Source: Saccoglossus kowalevskii (Eukaryota; Hemichordata; Enteropneusta; Harrimaniidae). From it: a DNA stretch of 24,772 nt. Under the pieces are notes generated by a model. That model was not told the DNA's origin and made no database searches. It worked only from the letters and a program-made list of their open reading frames with translations. The translations under genes and the position numbers were made by a program. The DNA lies in NCBI RefSeq assembly GCF_000003605.2, contig NW_003115152.1, positions 1 to 24,772 on the forward strand, read 5' to 3'. Shown piece after piece: positions 1 to 12,462 of this stretch; positions within the stretch are counted from its first letter, which is position 1, and every line of letters begins with the position of its first letter.

Positions 1-33
1 TGACGTAATGAAATGTTCAAATATGAACAATGA
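1..33. other. Out-of-register left end: diverged, internally deleted monomer or array flank
   Basis: These 33 bases precede the first regular monomer and do not fit the consensus in phase. Positions 6-27 can be aligned to monomer positions 44-64 (TAATG, then a region ending TTCAAATATGAA against TTCAATATGAA) with about 19 of 22 bases matching and a one-base insertion. Positions 29-33 (AATGA) resemble the monomer end AATGC. The simplest reading is an old monomer that lost about 60 bp between these parts. Unique flanking DNA with chance similarity is the alternative. The first and third regular monomers share a private variant (ATATAAAAG for ATATGAAAG), and monomer 6 is unusually diverged, which suggests the array edge is near. 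Confidence 0.4.
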
Positions 34-47
34 TATGTTATAACATA
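34..47. repeat. Perfect 14-bp palindrome of the monomer (representative copy)
   Basis: TATGTTATAACATA equals its own reverse complement. It recurs once per monomer. Two recurrent variants break it: TTGTAAC at the centre (in consecutive monomers near 2350-2760, among others) and TTATATC (for example near 3265, 5330, 8290, 10098 and 13060). It could extrude as a small cruciform or bind a dimeric protein; neither is shown by the sequence. Confidence 0.85.
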
Positions 48-162
48 CTGACCAAATAAGTATATGTTTTGAGTTTAATGTCATATTCAATATAAAAGTA
101 TAAACTCTGGACTACATGACTGGGCTATGTGTCAGTGTGACTAGATAACATGCTTTGAATGC
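34..162 (+). repeat. First complete monomer, used as the reference for monomer numbering
   Basis: Monomer position 1 is taken as the T of TATGTTATAACATA. Landmarks within the 129 bp are: 14-bp palindrome at 1-14; invariant stretch with ACTGACCAAATAAGTATATG at about 13-32; 15-bp dyad at 48-62; variable segment from about 65 to 106; ATAACAT at 112-118; and end AATGC at 125-129. Main alternative states are: TTATAA or TTGTAA at the palindrome centre; GACCA or GACTA at 17-21; AATGTC or AACGTC at 44-49; CTCTGG or CTAGGG at 72-77; GGCTATG, GGCTGTG, GGTTGTG or GGCTAGG at 90-96; GTGTGAC, GTGTAAC or GTGTTAC at 102-108; and AACATGC or AGCATGA at 114-120. This copy has ATATAAAAG in place of ATATGAAAG. 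Confidence 0.9.
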
Positions 163-170
163 TATGTTAT
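145..170. repeat. Inverted repeat across the monomer junction (representative copy)
   Basis: ATAACAT at 145-151 is the reverse complement of ATGTTAT at 164-170, with a 12-base loop. The right arm overlaps the 14-bp palindrome, so the two structures would be mutually exclusive. ATAACAT also occurs inside the palindrome, giving two direct copies per monomer. Confidence 0.7.
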
Positions 171-209
171 AACATACTGACCAAATAAGTATATGTTTTG
201 AGTTTAACG

Positions 210-224
210 TCATATTCAATATGA
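210..224. repeat. 15-bp dyad, 7-bp arms around one central base (representative copy)
   Basis: TCATATT and AATATGA are reverse complements separated by a single C, at monomer positions 48-62. The central base is C in most monomers, G in five (near 4474, 6406, 11948, 17865 and 20956) and T in about nine, all of which leave the arms intact. Arm-breaking changes are few: ATATAAAAG in monomers 1 and 3, ATATTAAAG near 7311, 18900 and 21474, and single cases near 728, 868 and 12461. Confidence 0.8.
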
Positions 225-678
225 AAGTATAAACTCTGGACTACATGACTGGGCTATGTGTCAGTGTAACTAGATAACATGCTTTGAATGCTATGTTATA
301 ACATACTGACCAAATAAGTATATGTTTTGAGTTTAATGTCATATTCAATATAAAAGTATAAACTCTGGACTACATGACTGGGCTATGTGTCAGTGTGACT
401 AGATAACATGCTTTGAATGCTATGTTATAATATACTGACCAAATAAGTATATGTTTTGAGTTTAATGTCATATTCAATATGAAAGTATAAACTAGGGACT
501 ACATGACTGGGTTGTGTGTCAGTGTGACTAGATAACATGCTTTGAATGCTATGTTATAACATACTGACCAAATAAGTACATGTTTTGAGTTTAATGTCAT
601 ATTCAATATGAAAGTATAAACTCTGGACTACATGACTGGGCTGTGTGTCAGTGTAACTAGATAACATGCTTTGAATGC

Positions 679-810
679 TATGTTATAACATACTGACCAA
701 ATAAGTACATGTTTTGAGTTTAATGTCATGTTCAATATGAAAGGTATAAAACTAGAGACTACATGACTGGGCTGTGGTGTCAGTGTGACTAGATAACATG
801 CTTTGAATGC
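679..810 (+). repeat. Diverged 132-bp monomer near the left end
   Basis: This unit is three bases longer than the consensus. It has an extra G in the GAAAGT region, an extra A in the following A-run and an extra G in the GGCTGTG segment, plus CATGTTC in place of CATATTC and CTAGAG in place of CTAGGG. No other monomer shows this combination. Clustered private changes near an array edge fit weaker homogenisation there. Confidence 0.7.
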
Positions 811-3075
811 TATGTTGTAACATACTGACTAAATAAGTATATGTTTTGAGTTTAATGTCATATTCAATAGGAAAGTATAACTCTGGACTACATGACTGGG
901 CTAGGTGTCAGTGTGACTAGATAACATGCTTTAAATGCTATGTTATAACATACTGACCAAATAAGTATATGTTTTGAGTTTAATGTCATATTCAATATGA
1001 AATTATCAACTAGGGACTACATGACTGGGTTGTGTGTCAGTGTGACTAGATAACATGCTTTGAATGCTATGTTATAACATACTGACCAAATAAGTATATG
1101 TTTTGAGTTTAATGTCATATTCAATATGAAAGTATAAACTCTGGACTACATGACTGGGTTGTGTGTCAGTGTGACTAGATAACATGCTTTGAATGCTATG
1201 TTATAACATACTGACCAAATAAGTATATGTTTTGAGTTTAATGTCATATTCAATATGAAAGTATAAACTCTGGACTACATGACTGGGCTAGGTGTCAGTG
1301 TGACTAGATAACATGCTTTGAATGCTATGTTGTAACATACTGACCAAATAAGTATATGTTTTGAGTTTAATGTCATATTCAATATGAAAGTATAACTCTG
1401 GACTACATGACTGGGCTGTGTGTCAGTGTAACTAGATAACATGCTTTGAATGCTATGTTATAACATACTGACCAAATAAGTATATGTTTTGAGTTTAACG
1501 TCATATTCAATATGAAAGTATAACTCTGGACTACATGACTGGGCTAGGTGTCAGTGTGACTAGATAACATGCTTTGAATGCTATGTTATAACATACTGAC
1601 CAAATAAATATATGTTTTGAGTTTAATGTCATATTCAATATGAAAGTATAAACTCTGGACTACATGACTGGGCTATGTGTCAGTGTAACTAGATAACATG
1701 CTTTGAATGCTATGTTATAACATACTGACCAAATAAGTATATGTTTTGAGTTTAATGTCATATTCAATATGAAAGTATAAACTCTGGACTACATGACTGG
1801 GTTGTGTGTCAGTGTGACTAGATAACATGCTTTGAATGCTATGTTATAACATACTGACCAAATAAGTATATGTTTTGAGTTTAATGTCATATTCAATATG
1901 AAAGTATAACTCTGGACTACATGACTGGGCTAGGTGTCAGTGTGACTAGATAACATGCTTTGAATGCTATGTTGTAACATACTGACCAAATAAGTATATG
2001 TTTTGAGTTTAATGTCATATTCAATATGAAAGTATAAACTAGGGACTACATGACTGGGTTGTGTGTCAGTGTGACTAGATAACATGCTTTGAATGCTATG
2101 TTATAACATACTGACCAAATAAGTATATGTTTTGAGTTTAATGTCATATTCAATATGAAAGTATAAACTCTGGACTACATGACTGGGCTGTGTGTCAGTG
2201 TGACTAGATAACATGCTTTGAATGCTATGTTATAACATACTGACCAAATAAGTATATGTTTTGAGTTTAATGTCATATTCAATATGAAAGTATAAACTCT
2301 GGACTACATGACTGGGTTGTGTGTCAGTGTGACTAGATAACATGCTTTGAATGCTATGTTGTAACATACTGACCAAATAAGTATATGTTTTGAGTTTAAT
2401 GTCATATTCAATATGAAATTATAAACTAGGGACTACATGACTGGGTTGTGTGTCAGTGTGACTAGATAACATGCTTTGAATGCTATGTTGTAACATACTG
2501 ACCAAATAAGTATATGTTTTGAGTTTAATGTCATATTCAATATGAAAGTATAAACTAGGGACTACATGACTGGGTTGTGTGTCAGTGTGACTAGATAACA
2601 TGCTTTGAATGCTATGTTGTAACATACTGACCAAATAAGTATATGTTTTGAGTTTAATGTCATATTCAATATGAAAGTATAAACTAGGGACTACATGACT
2701 GGGATTGTGTGTCAGTGTGACTAGATAACATGCTTTGAATGCTATGTTGTAACATACTGACCAAATAAGTATATGTTTTGAGTTTAACGTCATATTCAAT
2801 ATGAAAGTATAAACTCTGGACTACATGACTGGGTTGTGTGTCAGTGTGACTAGATAACATGCTTTGAATGCTATGTTATAACATACTGACCAAATAAGTA
2901 TATGTTTTGAGTTTAATGTCATATTCAATATGAAAGTATAAACTCTGGACTACATGACTGGGCTATGTGTCAGTGTAACTAGATAACATGCTTTGAATGC
3001 TATGTTATAACATACTGACCAAATAAGTATATGTTTTGAGTTTAATGTCATATTCAATATGAAAGTATAAACTCT

Positions 3076-3400
3076 GGACTACATGACTGGGTTGTGTGTC
3101 AGTGTGACTAGATAACATGCTTTGAATGCTATGTTATAACATACTGACCAAATAAGTATATGTTTTGAGTTTAATGTCATATTCAATATGAAATTATAAA
3201 CTAGGGACTACATGACTGCGTTGTGTGTCGGTGTGACTAGATAACATGCTTTGAATGCTATGTTATATCATACTAACCAAATAAGTGTATGTTTTGAGTT
3301 TAATGTCATATTCAATATGAAAGTATAAACTCTGGACTACATGATTGGGCTGTGTGTCAGTGTAACTAGATAACATGCTTTGAATGCTATGTTATAACAT
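3076..3400 (+). repeat. Segment shared with 8102-8426 and 12872-13196
   Basis: Reading the three stretches side by side gives 325 identical bases. They include rare markers: GACTGCGTTG with GTCGGTGTGAC, then TATATCATACTAACC with AAGTGTATG, then a GATTGGGCTGTG monomer. A further, more mutated copy of the same markers lies around 10013-10230. Copies are 39 and 37 monomers apart, and the mutated copy is 14 monomers after the second. Confidence 0.8.
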
Positions 3401-4127
3401 ACTGACCAAATAAGTATATGTTTTGAGTTTAATGTCATATTTAATATGAAAGTATAATCTCTGGACTACATGACTGGGTTGTGTGTCAGCGTGACTAGAT
3501 AACATGCTTTGAATGCTATGTTATAACATATACTGACCAAATAAGTATATATTTTGAGTTTAATGTCATATTCAATATGAAAGTATAAACTAGGGACTAC
3601 ATGACTGGGCTATGTGTCAGTGTGACTAGATAACATGCTTTGAATGCTATGTTATAACATACTGACCAAATAAGTATATGTTTTGAGTTTAATGTCATAT
3701 TCAATATGAAAGTATAACTCTGGACTACATGACTGGGCTATGTGTCAGTGTGACTAGATAACATGCTTTGAATGCTATGTTATAACATACTGACCAAATA
3801 AGTATATGTTTTGAGTTTAATGTCATATTCAATATGAAAGTATAAACTCTGGACTACATGACTGGGCTGTGTGTCAGTGTGACTAGATAACATGCTTTGA
3901 ATGCTATGTTATAACATACTGACCAAATAAGTATATGTTTTGAGTTTAATGTCATATTCAATATGAAATTATCAACTAGGTACTACATGACTGGGTTGTG
4001 TGTCAGTGTGACTAGATAACATGCTTTGAATGCTATGTTGTAACATACTGACCAAATAAGTATATGTTTTGAGTTTAATGTCATATTCAATATGAAAGTA
4101 TAAACTCTGGACTACATGACTGGGCTG

Positions 4128-4781
4128 TGTGTCAGTGTAACTAGATAACATGCTTTGAATGCTATGTTATAACATACTGACCAAATAAGTATATGTTTTG
4201 AGTTTAATGTCATATTCAATATGAAAGTATAACTCTGGACTACATGACTGGGCTAGGTGTCAGTGTGACTAGATAACATGCTTTGAATGCTATGTTATAA
4301 CATACTGACCAAATAAGTATATGTTTTGAGTTTAATGTCATATTCAATATGAAATTATAAACTAGGGACTACATGACTGGGTTGTGTGTCAGTGTAACTA
4401 GATAACATGCTTTGAATGCTATGTTGTAACATACTGACCAAATAAGTATATGTTTTGAGTTTAATGTCATATTGAATATGAAAGTATAAGCTAGGGACTA
4501 CATGACTGGGCTAGGTGTCAGTGTGACTAGATAACATGCTTTGAATGCTATGTTGTAACATACTGACCAAATAAGTATATGTTTTGAGTTCAATGTCATA
4601 TTCAATATGAAAGTATAAACTCTGGACTACATGACTGGGCTGGGTGTCAGTGTGACTAGATAACATGCTTTGAATGCTATGTTATAACATACTGACCAAA
4701 TAAGTATATGTTTTGATTTTAATGTCATATTCAATATGAAAGTATAAACTCTGGACTACATGACTGGGCTATGTGTCAGTG
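4128..4781 (+). repeat. Five-monomer segment, copy 1 (identical to 6060-6713)
   Basis: Line-by-line comparison at an offset of 1,932 bp (15 monomers) shows no mismatch over 654 bp. The ordered markers are a 128-bp CTCTGG unit, a GAAATT-CTAGGG unit, an ATTGAA unit with AAGCTAGGG, a GAGTTCA unit with GGCTGGGTG, and a GATTTTA unit. Identity ends at the GGCTGTG/GGCTATG difference on the left and GTAAC/GTGAC on the right. Confidence 0.85.
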
Positions 4782-4788
4782 TAACTAG

Positions 4789-4809
4789 ATAGCATGATTT
4801 GAATGCTAT
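4789..4809. repeat. Variant inverted repeat ATAGCAT / ATGCTAT (one of 11 copies)
   Basis: Here the usual AACATGC is AGCATGA. This creates ATAGCAT at 4789-4795, the exact reverse complement of ATGCTAT at 4803-4809, with a 7-base loop GATTTGA. The same double change begins at 4789, 7493, 7880, 9300, 10330, 12263, 12650, 14843, 21656, 21785 and 23205. Monomers with only C to A at the second site (AACATGATT) occur near 8531, 8660, 13560, 18705 and 23853. I see no monomer with only the first change. The changes abolish the ATAACAT pairing of the standard monomer and replace it with a shorter-loop stem. Confidence 0.75.
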
Positions 4810-6059
4810 GTTATAACATACTGACCAAATAAGTATATGTTTTGAGTTTAACGTCATATTCAATATGAAAGTATACGCTAGGGACTACATGACTGGGCTG
4901 TGTGTCAGTGTTACTAGATAACATGCTTTGAATGCTATGTTATAACATACTGACCAAATAAGTATATGTTTTGAGTTTAATGTCATATTCAATATGAAAG
5001 TATAAACTCTGGACTACATGATTGGGCTGTGTGTCAGTGTAACTAGATAACATGCTTTGAATGCTATGTTATAACATACTGACCAAATAAGTATATGTTT
5101 TGAGTTTAATGTCATATTCAATATGAAAGTATAAACTAGGGACTACATGACTGGGTGGTGTGTCAGTGTGACTAGATAACATGCTTTGAATGCTATGTTA
5201 TAACATACTGACCAAATAAGTATATGTTTTGAGTTTAATGTCATATTCAATATGAAAGTATAAACTCTGGACTACATGACTGGGCTGTGTGTCAGTGTGA
5301 CTAGATAACATGCTTTGAATGCTATGTTATATCATACTGACCAAATAAGTATATGTTTTGAGTTTAACGTCATATTCAATATGAAATTATAAACTAGGGA
5401 TTACATGACTGCGTTGTGTGTCAGTGTGACTAGATAACATGCTTTGAATGCTATGTTGTAACATACTGACCAAAAAAGTACATGTTTTGAGTTTAATGTC
5501 ATATTCAATATGAAAGTATAAACTAGGAACTACATGACTGGGTTGTGTGTCAGTGTGACTAGATAACATGCTTTGAATGCTATGTTGTAACATTCTGACT
5601 AAATAAGTATATGTTTTGAGTTTAATGTCATATTCAATATGAAAGTATAACTCTGGACTACATGACTGGGCTGTGTGTCAGTGTAACTTGATAACATGCT
5701 TTGAATGCTATGTTATAACATACTGACCAAATAAGTATATGTTTTGAGTTTAATGTCATATTCAATATGAAAGTATAAACTCTGGACTACATGACTGGGC
5801 TACGTGTCAGTGTGACTAGATAACATGCTTTGAATGCTATGTTATAACATACTGACCAAATAAGTATATGTTTTGAGTTTAATGTCATATTCAATATGAA
5901 AGTATAACTCTGGACTACATGACTGGGCTAGGTGTCAGTGTGACTTGATAACATGCTTTGAATGCTATGTTATATCATACTGACCAAATAAGTATATGTT
6001 TTGAGTTTAATGTCATATTCAATATGAAAGTATAAACTCTGGACTACATGACTGGGCTA

Positions 6060-6713
6060 TGTGTCAGTGTAACTAGATAACATGCTTTGAATGCTATGTT
6101 ATAACATACTGACCAAATAAGTATATGTTTTGAGTTTAATGTCATATTCAATATGAAAGTATAACTCTGGACTACATGACTGGGCTAGGTGTCAGTGTGA
6201 CTAGATAACATGCTTTGAATGCTATGTTATAACATACTGACCAAATAAGTATATGTTTTGAGTTTAATGTCATATTCAATATGAAATTATAAACTAGGGA
6301 CTACATGACTGGGTTGTGTGTCAGTGTAACTAGATAACATGCTTTGAATGCTATGTTGTAACATACTGACCAAATAAGTATATGTTTTGAGTTTAATGTC
6401 ATATTGAATATGAAAGTATAAGCTAGGGACTACATGACTGGGCTAGGTGTCAGTGTGACTAGATAACATGCTTTGAATGCTATGTTGTAACATACTGACC
6501 AAATAAGTATATGTTTTGAGTTCAATGTCATATTCAATATGAAAGTATAAACTCTGGACTACATGACTGGGCTGGGTGTCAGTGTGACTAGATAACATGC
6601 TTTGAATGCTATGTTATAACATACTGACCAAATAAGTATATGTTTTGATTTTAATGTCATATTCAATATGAAAGTATAAACTCTGGACTACATGACTGGG
6701 CTATGTGTCAGTG
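6060..6713 (+). repeat. Five-monomer segment, copy 2 (identical to 4128-4781)
   Basis: This is the second copy of the 654-bp block. Immediately after it, near 6723, a one-base deletion gives AGATACATGC, a private change absent from copy 1. The order of variants inside the block is the same, so it moved as a unit and did not arise monomer by monomer. Confidence 0.85.
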
Positions 6714-7692
6714 TGACTAGATACATGCTTTGAATGCTATGTTATAACATACTGACTAAATAAGTATATGTTTTGAGTTTAATGTCATATTCAATATGAA
6801 AGTATAAACTCTGGACTACATGATTGGGCTGTGTGTCAGTGTAACTAGATAACATGCTTTGAATGCTATGTTATAACATACTGACTAAATAAGTATATGT
6901 TTTGAGTTTAATGTCATATTCAATATGAAAGTATAAACTCTGGACTACATGATTGGGCTGTGTGTCAGTGTAACTAGATAACATGCTTTGAATGCTATGT
7001 TATAACATACTGACCAAATAAGTATATGTTTTGAGTTTAATGTCATATTCAATATGAAAGTATAAACTCTGGACTACATGACTGGGCTGTGTGTCAGTGT
7101 AACTAGATAACATGCTTTGAATGCTATGTTATAACATACTGACCAAATAAGTATATGTTTTGATTTTAATGTCATATTCAATATGAAAGTATAAACTCTG
7201 GACTACATGACTGGGCTAGGTGTCAGTGTAAATAGATAACATGCTTTGAATGCTATGTTATAACATACTGACCAAATAAGTATATGTTTTGAGTTTAATG
7301 TCATATTCAATATTAAAGTATAACTCTGGACTACATGACTGGGCTAGGTGTCAGTGTGACTAGATAACATGCTTTGAATGCTATGTTATAACATACTGAC
7401 CAAATAAGTATATGTTTTGAGTTTAATGTCATATTCAATATGAAAGTATAAACTCTGGACTACATGACTGGGCTATGTGTCAGTGTAACTAGATAGCATG
7501 ATTTGAATGCTATGTTATAACATACTGACCAAATAAGTATATGTTTTGAGTTTAACGTCATATTTAATATGAAAGTATAAGCTAGGGACTACATGACTGG
7601 GCTGTGTGTCAGTGTTACTAGATAACATGCTTTGAATGCTATGTTATAACATACTGACCAAATAAGTATATGTTTTGAGTTTAATGTCATAT

Positions 7693-8532
7693 TCAATATG
7701 AAAGTATAAACTCTGGACTACATGACTGGGCTAGGTGTCAGTGTGACTAGATAACATGCTTTGAATGCTATGTTATAACATACTGACCAAATAAGTATAT
7801 GTTTTGAGTTTAATGTCATATTCAATATGAAAGTATAAACTCTGGACTACATGACTGGGCTATGTGTCAGTGTAACTAGATAGCATGATTTGAATGCTAT
7901 GTTATAATATACTGACCAAATAAGTATATGTTTTGAGTTTAACGTCATATTCAATATGAAAGTATAAGCTAGGGACTACATAACTGGGCTAGGTGTCAGT
8001 GTGACTAGATAACATGCTTTGAATGCTATGTTATAACATACTGACCAAATAAGTATATGTTTTGAGTTTAATGTCATATTCAATATGAAAGTATAAACTA
8101 GGGACTACATGACTGGGTTGTGTGTCAGTGTGACTAGATAACATGCTTTGAATGCTATGTTATAACATACTGACCAAATAAGTATATGTTTTGAGTTTAA
8201 TGTCATATTCAATATGAAATTATAAACTAGGGACTACATGACTGCGTTGTGTGTCGGTGTGACTAGATAACATGCTTTGAATGCTATGTTATATCATACT
8301 AACCAAATAAGTGTATGTTTTGAGTTTAATGTCATATTCAATATGAAAGTATAAACTCTGGACTACATGATTGGGCTGTGTGTCAGTGTAACTAGATAAC
8401 ATGCTTTGAATGCTATGTTATAACATTCTGACCAAATAAGTATATGTTTTGAGTTTAACGTCATATTCAATATGAAAGTATAAACTCTGGACTACATGAC
8501 TGGGCTATGTGTCAGTGTAACTAGATAACATG
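7693..8532 (+). repeat. Longest duplicated segment found, copy 1 (identical to 12463-13302)
   Basis: I checked 840 bp base by base at an offset of 4,770 bp (37 monomers) and found no mismatch. Distinctive markers are ACATAACTGGG (seen only here and at the partner), the AGCATGA variant with TTATAATATAC, the GCGTTG/CGGTGTGAC unit, ACTAACC with GTGTATG, and ACATTCTGACC. The left limit is ATTCAA versus TATCAA; the right limit is AACATGA versus AACATGC. Confidence 0.88.
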
Positions 8533-10338
8533 ATTTGAATGCTATGTTATAACATACTGACCAAATAAGTATATGTTTTGAGTTTAATGTCATATTCAAT
8601 ATGAAAGTATAAACTCTGGACTACATGACTGGGCTATGTGTCAGTGTAACTAGATAACATGATTTGAATGCTATGTTGTAACATACTGACCAAATAAGTA
8701 TATGTTTTGAGTTTAATGTCATATTTAATATGAAAGTATAATCTCTGGACTACATGACTGGGTTGTGTGTCAGCGTGACTAGATAACATGCTTTGAATGC
8801 TATGTTATAACATATACTGACCAAATAAGTATATATTTTGAGTTTAATGTCATATTCAATATGAAAGTATAAACTCTGGACTACATGACTGGGCTGTGTG
8901 TCAGTGTAACTAGATAACATGCTTTGAATGCTATGTTATAACATACTGACCAAATGAGTATATGTTTTGAGTTTAATGTCATATTCAATATGAAAGTATA
9001 ACTCTGGACTACATGACTGGGCTATGTGTCAGTGTTACTAGATAACATGCTTTGAATGCTATGTTATAACATACTGACCAAATAAATATATGTTTTGAGT
9101 TTAATGTCATATTCAATATGTAAGTATAACTCTGGACTACATGACTGGGTTGTGTGTCAGTGTAACTAGATAACATGCTTTGATTGCTATGTTATAACAT
9201 ACTGACCCAAATAAGTATATGTTTTGAGTTTAATGTCATATTCAATATGAAAGTATAAACTCTGGACTACATGACTGGGCTATGTGTCAGTGTAACTAGA
9301 TAGCATGATTTGAATGCTATGTTATAACATACTGACCAAATAAGTATATGTTTTGAGTTTAACGTCATATTCAATATGAAAGTATACGCTAGGGACTACA
9401 TGACTGGGCTGTGTGTCAGTGTTACTAGATAACATGCTTTGAATGCTATGTTATAACATACTGACCAAATAAGTATATGTTTTGAGTTTAATGTCATATT
9501 CAATATGAAAGTATAAACTAGGGACTACATGACTGGGTTGTGTGTCAGTGTGACTAGATAACATGCTTTGAATGCTATGTTATAACATACTGACCAAATA
9601 AGTATATGTTTTGAGTTTAATGTCATATTCAATATGAAAGTATAAACTCTGGACTACATGATTGGGCTGTGTGTCAGTGTAACTAGATAACATGCTTTGA
9701 ATGCTATGTTATAACATACTGACCAAATAAGTATATGTTTTGAGTTTAATGTCATATTCAATATGAAAGTATAAACTAGGGACTACATGACTGGGTGGTG
9801 TGTCAGTGTGACTAGATAACATGCTTTGAATGCTATGTTATAACATACTGACCAAATAAGTATATGTTTTGAGTTTAATGTCATATTCAATATGAAAGTA
9901 TAAACTCTGGACTACATGACTGGGCTGTGTGTCAGTGTGACTAGATAACATGCTTTGAATGCTATGTTATAACATACTGACCAAATAAGTATCTTTTGAG
10001 TTTAATGTCATATTCAATATGAAATTATAAACTAGGGACAACATGACTGCGTTGTGTGTCGGTGTGACTAAATAACATGCTTTGAATGCTATGTTATATC
10101 ATACTAACCAAATAAGTGTATGTGTTGAGTTTAATGTCATATTCAATATGAAAGTATAAACTCTGGACTACATGATTGGGCTGTGTGTCAGTGTAACTAG
10201 ATAACATGCTTTGAATGCTATGTTATAACATTCTGACCAAATAAGTATATGTTTTGAGTTTAACGTCATATTCAATATGAAAGTATAAACTCTGGACTAC
10301 ATGACTGGGCTGTGTGTCAGTGTAACTAGATAGCATGA

Positions 10339-11010
10339 TTTGAATGCTATGTTATAACATACTGACTAAATAAGTATATGTTTTGAGTTTAATGTCATAT
10401 TCAATATGAACGTATAAACTCTGGACTACATGATTGGGCTGTGTGTCAGTGTAACTAGATAACATGCTTTGAATGCTATGTTATAACATACTGACTAAAT
10501 AAGTATATGTTTTGAGTTTAATGTCATATTCAATATGAAAGTATAAACTCTGGACTACATGATTGGGCTGTGTGTCAGTGTAACTAGATAACATGCTTTG
10601 AATGCTATGTTATAACATACTGACTAAATAAGTATATGTTTTGAGTTTAATGTCATATTCAATATGAAAGTATAACTCTGGACTACATGACTGGGCTATG
10701 TGTCACTGTAACTAGATAACATGCTTTGAATGCTATGTTATAACATACTGACTAAATAAGTATATGTTTTGAGTTTAATGTCATATTCAATATGAACGTA
10801 TAAACTCTGGACTACATGATTGGGCTGTGTGTCAGTGTAACTAGATAACATGCTTTGAATGCTATGTTATAACATACTGACTAAATAAGTATATGTTTTG
10901 AGTTTAATGTCATATTCAATATGAAAGTATAAACTCTGGACTACATGATTGGGCTGTGTGTCAGTGTAACTAGATAACATGCTTTGAATGCTATGTTATA
11001 ACATACTGAC
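10339..11010 (+). repeat. Local three-monomer tandem duplication with rare GAACGT marker
   Basis: Positions 10339-10624 are identical to 10725-11010 (286 bp, offset 386 bp, three monomers one base short). Each copy holds a monomer with GACTA, GAACGT and GATTGGGCTGTG followed by one with GACTA, GAAAGT and GATTGGGCTGTG. The third monomer between them is a 128-bp CTCTGG unit with a private GTCACTG change. A distant copy of the same pair is at 22441-22718. Confidence 0.8.
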
Positions 11011-11824
11011 CAAATAAGTATATGTTTTGAGTTTAACGTCATATTCAATATGAAAGTATAAACTCTGGACTACATGACTGGGTTGTGTGTCAGTGTAACT
11101 AGATAACATGCTTTGAATGCTATGTTATAACATACTGACCAAATAAGTATATGTTTTGAGTTTAATGTCATATTCAATATGAAAGTATAACTCTGGACTA
11201 CATGACTGGGCTGTGTGTCAGTGTAACTTGATAACATGCTTTGAATGCTATGTTATATCATCCTGACCAAATAAGTATATGTTTTGAGTTTAATGTCATA
11301 TTCAATATGAAAGTATAAACTCTGGACTACATGACTGGGCTAGGTGTCAGTGTGACTAGATAACATGCTTTGAATGCTATGTTATAACATACTGACCAAA
11401 TAAGTATATGTTTTGAGTTTAATGTCATATTCAATATGAAAGTATAAACTCTGGACTACATGACTGGGCTGTGTGTCAGTGTTACTAGATAACATGCTTT
11501 GAATGCTATGTTATAACATACTGACCAAATAAGTATATGTTTTGAGTTTAATGTCATATTCAATATGAAAGTATAAACTAGGGACTACATGACTGGGTTG
11601 TGTGTCAGTGTGACTAGATAACATGCTTTGAATGCTATGTTATAACATACTGACCAAATAAGTATATGTTTTGAGTTTAATGTCATATTCAATATGAAAG
11701 TATAAACTAGGGACTACATGACTGGGCTGTGTGTCAGTGTGACTAGATAACATGCTTTGAATGCTATGTTATAACATACTGACCAAATAAGTATATGTTT
11801 TGAGTTTAATGTCATATTCAATAT

Positions 11825-12114
11825 GAAATTATAATCTAGGGACTACATGACTGGGTTGTGTGTCAGTGTAACTAGATAACATGCTTTGAATGCTATGTTG
11901 TAACATACTGACCAAATAAGTATATGTTTTGAGTTTAATGTCATATTGAATATGAAAGTATAAGCTAGGGACTACATGACTGGGCTAGGTGTCAGTGTGA
12001 CTAGATAACATGCTTTGAATGCTATGTTGTAACATACTGACCAAATAAGTATATGTTTTGAGTTCAATGTCATATTCAATATGAAAGTATAAACTCTGGA
12101 CTACATGATTGGGC
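11825..12114 (+). repeat. Three-monomer cassette marked by ATTGAA (third of five copies)
   Basis: The cassette is a GAAATT-CTAGGG unit with GTAAC, then a TTGTAA unit with ATTGAA and AAGCTAGGG, then a TTGTAA unit with GAGTTCA. It spans about 290 bp at 4351-4640, 6283-6572, 11825-12114, 17742-18031 and 20833-21122. This copy differs by AATCTAGGG for AAACTAGGG and by GATTGGG near its end. Spacings are about 15, 43, 46 and 24 monomers, with no fixed period. Confidence 0.82.
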
Positions 12115-12462
12115 TAGGTGTCAGTGTGACTAGATAACATGCTTTGAATGCTATGTTATAACATACTGACCAAATAAGTATATGTTTTGAGTTTAATGTC
12201 ATATTCAATATGAAAGTATAAACTCTAGACTGCATGACTGGGCTATGTGTCAGTGTAACTAGATAGCATGATTTGAATGCTATGTTATAATATACTGACC
12301 AAATAAGTATATGTTTTGAGTTTAACGTCATATTCAATATGAAAGTATAAACTAGGGACTACATGACTGGGTTGTGTGTCAGTGTGACTAGATAACATGC
12401 TTTGAATGCTATGTTATAACATACTGACCAAATAAGTATATGTTTTGAGTTCAATGTCATTA

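Noticed and set aside
1-8. TGACGTAA resembling a CRE/ATF site, and ACGTCA in the AACGTC monomers
   Set aside because: Eight-base matches are expected by chance, and the AACGTC form is a one-base variant of the common AATGTC. There is no promoter context.
1606-1612. AATAAA polyadenylation-like signal (also near 9082)
   Set aside because: It arises from a single G to A change in AAATAAGTATATG in two monomers and has no associated gene.
2419-2799. Minus-strand open reading frame of 126 codons, and similar shorter frames near 5387, 12101, 15252, 15395 and 19424
   Set aside because: 129 is 43 codons, so any monomer frame without a stop stays open through successive units. The translations are the same 43-residue repeat in shifting frames, broken whenever a one-base indel occurs. 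There is no start context, conserved domain or sign of coding constraint.
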